Source: DATKXU01 sp035528905 (GTDB lineage Bacteria > Armatimonadota > UBA5829 > DTJY01). Taken from it: a stretch of 37,323 nt of DNA. A program made the position numbers and the translations under genes. Below are positions 29,034 to 36,834 of this stretch, piece by piece. The notes under the pieces are model-generated. The model had not been told where the DNA came from, did not search any database, and worked only from the letters and a program-made list of their open reading frames with translations. The stretch covers positions 1 to 37,323 of the forward strand of contig DATKXU010000018.1 in NCBI GenBank assembly GCA_035528905.1. Reading direction: 5' to 3'. Each line of letters begins with the position of its first letter. The stretch's first letter is position 1.

Positions 29034-31502
29034 TTAGTTCTTGACCTGAACTGTCGCCCCTACGACGGCTCGGTTGCCTGCGATATCCCAGGCGTAGACG
29101 TTCACTGAGTATTGGCCATCGGGCCACAGGGGTTTACCGGCGCCATCCAGTGCTGCTGTATCCCAACACTCCGGTGCATCTCGCGGTGTGATCTTGCCGT
29201 CGTCGTCCGTCTTGGTTACCCGCAGCACCTGGTAGAAGGGGAACCATGAGTTGGGATTGGTCAACGCCCTGCTCTCCTCACGTGATAGGTAAAGTGGCTT
29301 GGTCTGCTTCTCGTCGCCAACATCCCCCCGGTGATCGAGCACCAGTTTCTGCATGGTATGCGTCCCGTCGCTGATGGAAAGCATCACCACCGGCACGCCC
29401 AGTAAGGATTTCTGGCCGGGGTAGGCGCTGTCCGTAATGGCGGCCAGAATGTCAACCTTGCCGCTCACCGTTACCACGCCTGCGGCATCAGCTTTGGCGC
29501 CTTCCGACACGAAGCGCAAGGGCTGGAAGGTGGGCGGTTCGCTGTCTTTCCAGTCAAAGAAGTAGAGCGGATCCAGCAGGCTGTGGGGATCTATGTGCCC
29601 CGAGGCATCCTTGGTGAAGCTTACGTAATGAAGGTGCAGGTGATCCATGCTATACTTCTCGTCCGGCGAGAACTTGACCAGCTTTCCCAGTAGCCGCCCC
29701 TGTTGAATGAAATCGCCCTCCCTGAACGTGAACGTCTGTGGGTCCAGATGCGTGTAGCACCAGCCCCGATTGCTACCCTTCTCCGGGGTTACGATGAAGA
29801 AGTCGCCGGTGTGAGGGGGATTGGACCAAATGGCTGCCACATATCCCGGGCCGACCGCCGTTACCGGCGTGCCGGCTGGGTGTATGAAGTCCAGGCCGCA
29901 GTGAATGTACTCATCGAGCGCCGTCTGGTAATTGTTGAAGATGTTCTGAGCTTTGAAGTCACCCGGGAAGGGCCAGGGCAGCGGCTTAGCGACAGGGCGT
30001 TTCGGCCCAGGCGGAGGCTGCGGCGGTCCGGACAAGGCCAGCTCAGTCACCGTAACCGCGGCGGTGACCGCGGCGGCCGGCGCGGAGCTTGTCGTGGGGG
30101 CCGGAGCCGCTTGAGCCAAGCGGCGAGTGAGTACGTCGCGTACCCATGGGCTGGTTTCCTGGCGGGACGCCTGCAGCAGCGCATCATAAGCGTCGGCATT
30201 CTTGGACAACTCCCCCAGGGCCTCGGCGGCCACTGAGCGCATCACATCTGACTCGTCGTGAAGCAGCACTTGAATCAGGTCAGGTATTCCCGGTTCGTAT
30301 TCGCTGCCGCTGATCACATAGCAGCACGGCCAGCGCTCCTCCACCGCGCGGCTCTTATCGTTCATCGTTGCTATGACCAGCGATAGTATCGCGCTCCGGC
30401 TCGCGGCATCGCTTTCCTTGACTATCTTGGCGAGGGCGTCTATGGCGGCGAACTGGGCGGCCCCATGCTCGGCGCGCTGCACTCGTTCCAGCAACGTCTC
30501 TGCCGATGTGCGTTTGCTATCGTCCGAGGTATACGATGAACCGCCGGGCTGGCCAATACCCAATGCTTGAGCGACAGCCTTTGGATCATAAAGAGAGGAC
30601 TTGAACAGGGTCTCGAAGGTCCAGAAGAAGTACGATATCCCACCCTTGCGGGCGAGGCCATCAACCGTTTTTAGCTTCTCAATCGATACTTTGGCGCCTT
30701 CTTCCCAGGTGATCTTGCCCAGGCACGAGCCCATCTTCTCCTTGACGATGGATCGTATCGTTTGTATGTTCGCCACTTCCTTGGCAGGTTCGACATCCTC
30801 TCTAATGCACAAGTATGGATGCGCGACGTCCACAACCGCCAGGTTGGCCTTCCAGAATTCGGGAACAGGCATGTAGACCACGCCCAGCTTCACCCCCGGC
30901 TGCTTTGCTCGCCATGCCGATCTGGCCTCTGAAAGAAAGCCCATTACCGCCGTATATTGCCCATTCGCCCGAGCGGCAGTGCACTTGGGGCAGTGGCAAT
31001 TATTCAACGGATTGTAGATGATGATCTCCTTGAAGCTGGGGCATTTCCCAAGAATCTTCTCGCCCCACGAGATTCCCCACTTTCGGGCCGATGGGTCGGA
31101 ATAGCATATCTCCGCGTGGTCCACAGCCCGTTTGCCGTCCTGCGCAACCTGCGTCGGCACCGTGGGGTTTGCCAGGAACCGCGGGCGGTACATGGCCGCC
31201 ACCGGCACCTTTCCGGCCGCCATCAGTTGGAGGAACCGGTTCACAGCCGCGAAGTTGGTGCGATCCCAGTGATACGTAATCCACGCCCAGTCTACTACCA
31301 CCGGAGAGAACTTCCCTTGCTGAACGAATTCCGCCAGGCCCTCGGGCGTAAAGTCGCTGCCTATGCTCGACGCAAGCACGGCGATCCCACGTTCGGGGGC
31401 CGCTTTCGTGTCAGGCGTACCGGCATGCGCCGGGCACAGCACTAAGGTTGAGGCCGCGACCAGGTATACCGCGCAAACCGCGAGATAGCAAATGCGACGC
31501 AT
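29034..31502 (-). CDS. Secreted multidomain protein: (beta/alpha)-barrel-like, HEAT module, M23 endopeptidase, Ig-like tail
   Basis: An 822-residue exported protein. After the signal peptide (1-28) comes a 300-residue glycosidase-barrel-like region ('FSPVVVDWAWITYHWDR', 'EIIIYNPLNN', 'ISYFFWTFETL') with a C169-H-C-P-K-C174 cluster. One HEAT-like module (about 340-475) follows, closely related to those in the neighbouring gene. A Pro/Ala linker leads to an M23/LytM domain with zinc ligands H534-x3-D538 and the H-L-H-L-H run at 621-625, then a beta-rich Ig-like C-terminus ('WPDGQYSVNVYAWDIAGN'). M23 enzymes cut cross-bridges or stem peptides of peptidoglycan. AGGAGGGG precedes the ATG at 31502. 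This order of domains is not one I recognise. The HEAT module may dock it to its neighbour. Confidence 0.85.
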   Translation of the reverse strand: MRRICYLAVCAVYLVAASTLVLCPAHAGTPDTKAAPERGIAVLASSIGSDFTPEGLAEFVQQGKFSPVVVDWAWITYHWDRTNFAAVNRFLQLMAAGKVPVAAMYRPRFLANPTVPTQVAQDGKRAVDHAEICYSDPSARKWGISWGEKILGKCPSFKEIIIYNPLNNCHCPKCTAARANGQYTAVMGFLSEARSAWRAKQPGVKLGVVYMPVPEFWKANLAVVDVAHPYLCIREDVEPAKEVANIQTIRSIVKEKMGSCLGKITWEEGAKVSIEKLKTVDGLARKGGISYFFWTFETLFKSSLYDPKAVAQALGIGQPGGSSYTSDDSKRTSAETLLERVQRAEHGAAQFAAIDALAKIVKESDAASRSAILSLVIATMNDKSRAVEERWPCCYVISGSEYEPGIPDLIQVLLHDESDVMRSVAAEALGELSKNADAYDALLQASRQETSPWVRDVLTRRLAQAAPAPTTSSAPAAAVTAAVTVTELALSGPPQPPPGPKRPVAKPLPWPFPGDFKAQNIFNNYQTALDEYIHCGLDFIHPAGTPVTAVGPGYVAAIWSNPPHTGDFFIVTPEKGSNRGWCYTHLDPQTFTFREGDFIQQGRLLGKLVKFSPDEKYSMDHLHLHYVSFTKDASGHIDPHSLLDPLYFFDWKDSEPPTFQPLRFVSEGAKADAAGVVTVSGKVDILAAITDSAYPGQKSLLGVPVVMLSISDGTHTMQKLVLDHRGDVGDEKQTKPLYLSREESRALTNPNSWFPFYQVLRVTKTDDDGKITPRDAPECWDTAALDGAGKPLWPDGQYSVNVYAWDIAGNRAVVGATVQVKN

Positions 31503-31939
31503 AATACCCCTCCTGACGTGTGCCCTTGCCACTAGTATGGTCTTGGCAGCATCCTGAAGTATTATACTTCACATTGTAGATACCAAGCAAAGGAATTCTT
31601 TTGGACACGCGCAGAGAGTCCCCAAGAGAAAACAGACAAGAACCGCGCGAAAGATCATCCTTCGCCAACTCGTGCTACGTAGCGACTTCGCAGAGTAGCA
31701 GGCTTCGTCGGATGAATATGCGGTCGTGCAGGTTGTTAGGTAACAAGCGGCAGAATCGAGTCCAAAGGAGTTTGTCACAGAGTCGGGGCGCGTAAAAAGC
31801 AAGACCGCGGCTCGCCAGTTTTAGCCTTAATAGGAGCTGGCGGAGGAATTGTTCCCTGCGCAAAAAGTGTCAGCGCTTTTCTCTTGAGTCCAAAGAATCA
31901 AGGGACAGGTGTCTGTCCCTTTTCCCCGATCAATCACAC
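31503..31939. repeat. Gene-free gap with dispersed repeat copy E and a 9-bp hairpin
   Basis: No convincing gene. Copy E of the dispersed repeat occupies about 31840-31896, with a clean AAAAGTG-TCAG-CGCTTTT hairpin at 31863-31880. AAGGGACAG-GTGT-CTGTCCCTT (31900-31921) is a perfect 9-bp stem followed by TT, probably a REP-like or terminator element after the gene at 31940. Around 31651-31711 there are GAAG/CTTC-rich imperfect palindromes. Confidence 0.6.
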
Positions 31940-32491
31940 TCACTGTTGCGAGTGCCACTGATTTTCCCGGACACTGGGGGAAGTGGCCTGCGCCCGGACA
32001 AGCTTCAGTGCCTCATCAATCCCGAACTGCAAAGGAGTACTCTTGTGGGATCTGTCCTCCCCGTCTGCGAAGAAGCCAATCAGCCTGACCTTTCCGTTGA
32101 ATCCTCTAGACACCAAGCGATCGCAAAGAGTCGAGAGATCCTGACCAACCCATAGCACACTACGGTTCTCACCAGGGGGGATGCGCAAGGGGACCTGCCA
32201 GTCCGACGACGGGCGATTTTGCACGAGGATTCTTGACCCATCGGGCAGCAAAAGCCCTGCCGCAACAACAGTGACTTCCTGGTAACCAGGGTTCGTGGCC
32301 TTTAAGCACAGTCCTCTCTGGAACTGTAGACCCTTCGCAATCGGGGCATCAAAGTACAAGCTAACATCGAGGTGCCGGGCTTTCTCCGCCCGGCTATCAA
32401 GCAATTGGTACGTAGAGAGGACAGCACCATATAATGCAATCAATGCAATCCACGGAACTCTCTTGCTCCAGTTACGTAGCTTTGACTGCAT
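31940..32491 (-). CDS. Hypothetical single-pass membrane protein with beta-sandwich-like domain
   Basis: A 183-residue protein with one membrane helix near residues 13-32 ('VPWIALIALYGAVLSTYQLL') and a soluble, probably beta-rich domain ('GLQFQRGLCLKATNPGYQEVTVVAAGLLLPDGSRI', 'IPPGENRSVLWVGQDLS'). GAGGAGG lies 5 bases before the ATG at 32491. The layout is like that of the broken gene at 20207, so both may belong to one loose family of membrane-tethered beta domains. It follows ssrA by 78 bases on the same strand. No function can be assigned. Confidence 0.65.
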   Translation of the reverse strand: MQSKLRNWSKRVPWIALIALYGAVLSTYQLLDSRAEKARHLDVSLYFDAPIAKGLQFQRGLCLKATNPGYQEVTVVAAGLLLPDGSRILVQNRPSSDWQVPLRIPPGENRSVLWVGQDLSTLCDRLVSRGFNGKVRLIGFFADGEDRSHKSTPLQFGIDEALKLVRAQATSPSVRENQWHSQQ

Positions 32492-32506
32492 GCACCCTCC
32501 TCAAGT

Positions 32507-32578
32507 GGCCTGCCATACGAAGCACGGCCTGCCATACGAAGCTCTGAGCCTTCGGCGAAGAGCGAAGTATGGTGGAGG
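32507..32578. repeat. Dispersed hairpin module copy F at the tmRNA 3' end
   Basis: A 17-bp tandem repeat (ggcctgccatacgaagc at 32507-32523 and 32526-32542) leads into the hairpin module 32526-32578, whose outer stem CCATAC/GTATGG includes the CCA end of the tmRNA (32570-32572). It matches copy C in 51 of 53 positions; the two changes are compensatory. Confidence 0.75.
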
Positions 32579-32920
32579 CGCCGGGACTCGAACCCGGGTC
32601 CAGAGAACAGCTTACGTGAGCTTCTACGAGCGTAGCCCGCGTTTTATTTCTCGCGCTTTGGTCTCCCACAGGCGGGATACCATCGCGCCTGTTCGTTAGG
32701 TGTCCCCTCGGAGCTACGAACCTCACTCCGAGAGCAAGCTGGCTGATTTCACGCCCGGATCCGGTCCCACCAGCGAGGACCGGGCGGACGCGCCGCTTAG
32801 TTAAGCAGCGAGTGCGTAGTTCGCTGTGCCGTTTATTGGCTTTGCCGCTTTTAACGAGGCCAGCGGCGCCTCGGCTCGCGACTCATGCCGCTGCGTTCTC
32901 TGTCGACTCCTATCGCCCCC
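32570..32920 (-). ncRNA. ssrA: tmRNA
   Basis: A 351-base transfer-messenger RNA that rescues stalled ribosomes and tags the unfinished protein for degradation. The 5' end GGGGGCGATAGG (from 32920) pairs with CGCCTCC-A-CCA at the 3' end (32570) to make the tRNA-like acceptor stem. The T arm is CCGGG-TTCGAGT-CCCGG. The tag reading frame, 32845 to 32801, encodes AKPINGTANYALAA followed by TAA; the ALAA end is the usual ClpXP degron. The CCA is encoded. It has its own promoter and a hairpin leader upstream, and a hairpin directly at its 3' end. Confidence 0.96.
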
Positions 32921-32952
32921 ACATTCCGACTCATACCGGGCGGCAGAGTCAT

Positions 32953-33013
32953 GTCCGTGCGCTTGCTGCGCACGGACACTAGAATTATACCCTGTTGAGG
33001 CGCTTTTCGTCAA
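32953..33013 (-). promoter_or_regulatory. ssrA promoter and 10-bp leader hairpin
   Basis: TTGACG (33013-33008), 18-bp spacer, TATAAT (32989-32984). Transcription should begin near 32977, which is exactly the first base of a perfect hairpin (GTCCGTGCGC, 5-base loop, GCGCACGGAC; 32977-32953). The precursor would thus carry a leader of about 57 bases removed by RNase P. Confidence 0.75.
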
Positions 33014-33038
33014 GCACATTTGTTCGGGTTGGGTGCGT

Positions 33039-33071
33039 GGAAGGGGTCGGGCTTGACTCCCGACCCCTTCC
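33039..33071. terminator. 13-bp perfect hairpin after the prepilin gene
   Basis: GGAAGGGGTCGGG (33039-33051), 7-base loop, CCCGACCCCTTCC (33059-33071). It lies 46 bases beyond the stop of the minus-strand prepilin gene and upstream of the ssrA promoter. It has no T tract, so it may be a REP-like element serving as an insulator. Confidence 0.5.
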
Positions 33072-33117
33072 GGTGTGAGGCTAATCGAGCCTGAGGCAGC
33101 GATGCCAGCGCAGCTCA

Positions 33118-33750
33118 CTAGTTCTCGGGGTTCCAAAAGTCGTCGGCGCCCGTGGCTCTTCTCACTGCCTCCAGCGCGTTGTAGTGCTGCCATGTCACGT
33201 GCATATCGCAGTATGAGAGACACGCGCCCCCATGGTGGATGTTGGTCGGACGGTCGATGTTGCCGGAGTAATAGATGAATGAGCCATCGTTTAGCGTCTC
33301 TCGCATTTCATGGATGACGAGCAGACACCTGCCCGGATGCTTGACCTCGTCCAAGCTCTGGCCATTCACCCTCGAGTTCTGGCTGTAGCTTAAGTCCATA
33401 AGCTTTCCAGGTCTGCCCTTGTCGCTCGGACAGAGAAAAATCTTCGTCGTCTTGAGGTAGCGCCAAAAGGCCCCGGTATGAAGGTCGTAGCCGACCTGGT
33501 TGGGGGGGGGATCGGTGTTATACGATGCCGAGGCAAACGTAGACCCCGTTGCGACTCCACCATGGTCGTCGGCGTACAGCCGCTGCGCCTTGCTTAGCTG
33601 AGCCAGGTTGTTCATACAAGTCGTCTGTCTGGCATGTTCCCTTACGCTCAGAAAGAGCGGCAGGAGTATTGCCACAAGTACCGCGATGATGGTAAGGACA
33701 ACAAGCAACTCGATTAGCGTAAAACCTCGACGTGAGCTTCTTTCAGTCAT
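33118..33750 (-). CDS. Type II secretion/prepilin-type protein of the H-X9-DG family
   Basis: A 210-residue pseudopilin. The prepilin peptidase site is R8-G9/F10-T-L-I-E14, followed by the hydrophobic helix 'LLVVLTIIAVLVAILLP'. The globular part shows 'CMNNLAQLSKAQRLYADDHGG' and 'FLCPSDKG'. The family's C-terminal H-X9-DG motif appears as 'HHGGACLSYCDMHV', where Met replaces the Gly. Such proteins are abundant in Armatimonadota and Planctomycetota and are processed by a prepilin peptidase, forming pilus-like or surface fibres; no secretion genes are nearby. ATG 33750 has AGGGGGT 8 bases upstream. The 246-base gap before it shows no gene. Confidence 0.9.
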   Translation of the reverse strand: MTERSSRRGFTLIELLVVLTIIAVLVAILLPLFLSVREHARQTTCMNNLAQLSKAQRLYADDHGGVATGSTFASASYNTDPPPNQVGYDLHTGAFWRYLKTTKIFLCPSDKGRPGKLMDLSYSQNSRVNGQSLDEVKHPGRCLLVIHEMRETLNDGSFIYYSGNIDRPTNIHHGGACLSYCDMHVTWQHYNALEAVRRATGADDFWNPEN

Positions 33751-33996
33751 TGAAAGCACCCCCTAGTGTTAGCATAGCATGAGGCCGCCGATCTGTCAAC
33801 CGTTTTGTCCGTGCGCAGAGAAGCCGCAATTGCGCATGCATCATACGCTTTTATAGACGCATTGGCCTCGCCGCGTGTTCCAGGTTCCCTGCCAAGAAAT
33901 TCAGAAACTGCACGCCTCCGGCGGATCCACAACCGGCTGGCTGCTTCCCAGATCACAGATAGCCATCGGGCGCGGGTCTCAAACCTCGGAGCCGCC

Positions 33997-36075
33997 TTAC
34001 ATAGAGGCAACGGCTTGCTGGTTTGCCTCCTGAAGCCTGAGTCTGCGTAGAAGCTGTGCGTTCGCCGCGACGATCATGGTGCTCCCGGACATGAGGAGCG
34101 CGCCCAGTGCAGGCGGCAGCACGATACCATGGCCCGCCAGCACTCCCGCCGCCAGCGGAATCGCGGCCACATTGTACCAAGTCGCCCACAGCAGGTTCTG
34201 GACCATTTTGCCATAGCTCGCCCTGCTGAGGCGGACGATGCGAGCTATGTCCCGAGGGTCGTTCCTCATAAGGATTATCCCGCCGGATTCGATAGCCACG
34301 TCCGTTCCCGCTCCGATGGCGATCCCGACGTCTGCAGAGACAAGCGCCGGGGCATCGTTCACCCCGTCGCCCACCATCGCTACGCGCCTTTGCTCCCGAC
34401 GCATGGCCTGGATTCTCTTGGCCTTGTCTTCGGGCAGGACGTTCGCGTAGTATTCCGTGATTCCGAGCTCGTCGGCCGCCCAGCGGGCCACGTCCTCGCT
34501 GTCGCCCGTCATCATGGCGACCTCGATGCCCATCGCCTTCAGGTCGTTGACCGCGGCTCCGGACTCCGGGCGAATCACGTCCGCGAGGGCAATGGCGGCT
34601 CGCACCCGGCCTTCATCAACGAGGTAGACGAGTGTATGCCCGGCGGATTGTGCGCGCTCCACCGGGCCTGCGAGCTCGCCGGGCGCTTGCACGCCCAGCG
34701 ACTCCAGAAGCGCCGGCCCGCCCACGTTCACTCTGCGGCCATCAACCTTGGCTTCCACTCCACGTCCGGGGAGCGACTTGAAGTCTCGTGTTTCCGGGAG
34801 CTTGAGCCCCCGCTCCTCTGCCGACCGGACCACGGCGCGTGCCAGCATGTGCTCCGAATCCTTCTCGGCCGCAGCCGCAAGCGCCAGCGCGCCGTTCTGG
34901 TCCACTCCGGAAACGGGATAAATCCCCACGACTCCGTGCTCGCCCTTCGTGAGAGTGCCGGTCTTGTCGAAGACCACCACGTCCAGGTTCCTGGCCGCCT
35001 CGAGGGCAAGGCGGTCGCGGACGAGGAGGCCGTTCTGGGCGGCCAGCGTCGTGGAGATGGCGATCACGAGCGGTATCGCCAGGCCCAGCGCATGCGGGCA
35101 GGCAATCACGAGTACTGTGACGGTTCGCTCCAGCGCAAACGCCTCGGGCCGCGGGGTGAATGTCCAGAATGCGAACGTAAGCGCTGCCGCCAGGATCGCA
35201 ATAAGCGTGAGCCAGTATGCCGCGCGGTCCGCCAGGCTCTGAGTCGCCGAGCGCGACGTCTGGGCCTCCGCGACCAGGCGCACGATCCCGGCGAGCGCGG
35301 TTTCCGCCCCGACTCTGCTCACGTCCACACGAAGCGAGCCGTTGCCGTTCACGGTTCCAGCGATTACCTCTGCGGCGGGAGACTTATGCACCGGGCGGGA
35401 CTCGCCCGTAACCATCGCCTCGTTGACGCTGGATTCGCCCTCTATTACCTTGCCGTCAGCGGGGATTTTCGCGCCCGGGCGGACGAGCACGATGTCTCCT
35501 TTGCGAAGCTCGCCGACGGGCACTACTTCCGTTCCGGCTCCGACGACGCGCTCTGCTTCGTCCGGCATCAGTTTGGCGAGTTCCTGGAGCGCGCCGCTCG
35601 CCCTGCCGATCGCGCGCATCTCCATCCAGTGGCCGAGAAGCATCACAGCGATCAGGGTTGACAGCTCCCAGTAGAGAGCCTCTCCCGCCAGGCCGAACGT
35701 CACCGCCAGGCTGTAGACGAACGCCACGGTGATCGCCAGCGAGATCAGCGTCATCATGCCGGGCTGGCGAGCTCTTAACTCCCCGATAGCGCCCCTCAAG
35801 AAGAACACGCCGCCGTAGAAGAAGATGAACGTGCCGAGAAGAGGCGGGACATATTCGGAGCCTGGGAAGCTGGGCGGAACGAAGTGTAGAAGCCGCTGGA
35901 TGCCCTCCGAGTAGACCACGACCGGGATAGTCGCCGCGAGCACTACCCAGAACTTCCTTTTCAGAACGCCCACGTCATGGCCGGCATGTCGGTCTGGAAC
36001 GTGCCTCGGCTCCGGCGGCCCGTGGATCGCGTGCTCTCTATGCGCGGCGTGTTCGTCGTGTGCCATGTGGTGCAT
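33997..36075 (-). CDS. copB: CopB-type copper-translocating P1B ATPase
   Basis: A 692-residue inner-membrane pump that expels copper. The N-terminus is His-rich, with His at residues 3, 6, 9, 12, 15 and 18. Membrane helices flank the actuator domain with 'MVTGES'. The metal-binding CPH motif (C326-P-H328 in 'VIACPHALG') places it in the CopB (P1B-3) group rather than CopA (CPC). The phosphorylated Asp is D370 in 'DKTGTLTKG', and the hinge is 'MVGDGVNDAPAL'. The nucleotide-domain dipeptide usually HP is H409-M410 ('DSEHMLA'). ATG 36075 follows GGGGAGG by about 8 bases. No metal regulator or chaperone gene is in the window. Confidence 0.94.
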   Translation of the reverse strand: MHHMAHDEHAAHREHAIHGPPEPRHVPDRHAGHDVGVLKRKFWVVLAATIPVVVYSEGIQRLLHFVPPSFPGSEYVPPLLGTFIFFYGGVFFLRGAIGELRARQPGMMTLISLAITVAFVYSLAVTFGLAGEALYWELSTLIAVMLLGHWMEMRAIGRASGALQELAKLMPDEAERVVGAGTEVVPVGELRKGDIVLVRPGAKIPADGKVIEGESSVNEAMVTGESRPVHKSPAAEVIAGTVNGNGSLRVDVSRVGAETALAGIVRLVAEAQTSRSATQSLADRAAYWLTLIAILAAALTFAFWTFTPRPEAFALERTVTVLVIACPHALGLAIPLVIAISTTLAAQNGLLVRDRLALEAARNLDVVVFDKTGTLTKGEHGVVGIYPVSGVDQNGALALAAAAEKDSEHMLARAVVRSAEERGLKLPETRDFKSLPGRGVEAKVDGRRVNVGGPALLESLGVQAPGELAGPVERAQSAGHTLVYLVDEGRVRAAIALADVIRPESGAAVNDLKAMGIEVAMMTGDSEDVARWAADELGITEYYANVLPEDKAKRIQAMRREQRRVAMVGDGVNDAPALVSADVGIAIGAGTDVAIESGGIILMRNDPRDIARIVRLSRASYGKMVQNLLWATWYNVAAIPLAAGVLAGHGIVLPPALGALLMSGSTMIVAANAQLLRRLRLQEANQQAVASM

Positions 36076-36261
36076 CTACGATTGCCTCCCCAAAGCCGGC
36101 GCCCAACATCGGGCAGCCGTTTGGCGCAAACATGCTAATCGCCTCACCGCTGGTCTACCCATTCAGGCGGACCGCGAAACGGCGAAAGCGGGCGCACGGA
36201 AACGGAGGACAATGGCCCTGCCTATTAGAAGAATTTATGCGGAAGGAGGTTCCCGCGCGTA

Positions 36262-36729
36262 ATGCTCGCCACTCCTCACATCCTGGTCGGCGGGGCGATA
36301 GGAAAGGGCGTGAAAAGGCCCTCTGCCGCTCTCCTGCTGGCTTTCGGAAGCCATCTCGTGCTGGACGCAGTGCCGCACGTGGATGCGGTGTCGTTACTGG
36401 GGCTCGGAGGCCCGAAGTCGAACCTGGCCATAGCCGGTGACGCGCTGGTGGGCGCGGTTCTGCTGCTTCTGCTGGCCCGCGGCCAAGTACGGACGCGCTG
36501 GATTTTGCGGTGTGCGTTGGCGGCCATCATCATGGATGTCATTGTGACGCTTCCTGCGTGGTTTCCCGTTGCTGGGGGCTGGCCCGTGCTGCGCCATCTC
36601 TGTTGGCTGCACAGCGCTGCTGGCGGGCTCAATCCGGACCCCGGCCGGCTGATCGGGCTGGCAACCCAGGCTCCTGCTCTGATACTGCCTGTCTTTCTCC
36701 TGTATCGTCGCGCACGGCCGGACGGCTAG
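36262..36729 (+). CDS. Small integral membrane protein, metal-dependent hydrolase-like
   Basis: A 155-residue protein with about four hydrophobic segments. Conserved polar residues in the first half ('TPHILVGGAIG', 'AFGSHLVLDAVPHVDAV') match the pattern of small membrane proteins annotated as metal-dependent hydrolases, where the His/Asp set (PH, SH, LD, PHxD) is the supposed metal site. AAGGAGGT lies 11 bases upstream of the ATG. It is divergent from copB with a 186-base spacer. Activity is unproven for the family. Confidence 0.7.
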   Translation: MLATPHILVGGAIGKGVKRPSAALLLAFGSHLVLDAVPHVDAVSLLGLGGPKSNLAIAGDALVGAVLLLLLARGQVRTRWILRCALAAIIMDVIVTLPAWFPVAGGWPVLRHLCWLHSAAGGLNPDPGRLIGLATQAPALILPVFLLYRRARPDG

Positions 36730-36834
36730 CGCAGAAGGTGGGTACGAGGTTCCAAGTCTCAGGTTTCTGTGCCTGGGCAAGCTGAAAGGTGTTCCTCTGA
36801 CTTGCTCTGGCATCCTGTGCGCATGCCGTCCGGG

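Noticed and set aside
20976..32570. Integrase or transposase gene expected in an island
   Set aside because: I looked on both strands and found no integrase, recombinase or transposase motif; the island reading rests only on the tmRNA end, repeats and gene content.
32801..33223. A 140-codon minus-strand frame ending in the tag peptide
   Set aside because: The frame merely runs into the tmRNA tag sequence; only the 15 tag codons are translated in tmRNA.
34129..35661. A 510-codon open frame antisense to the copper ATPase
   Set aside because: Opposite strand of a clear P-type ATPase; composition is typical of shadow frames and no motif is visible.
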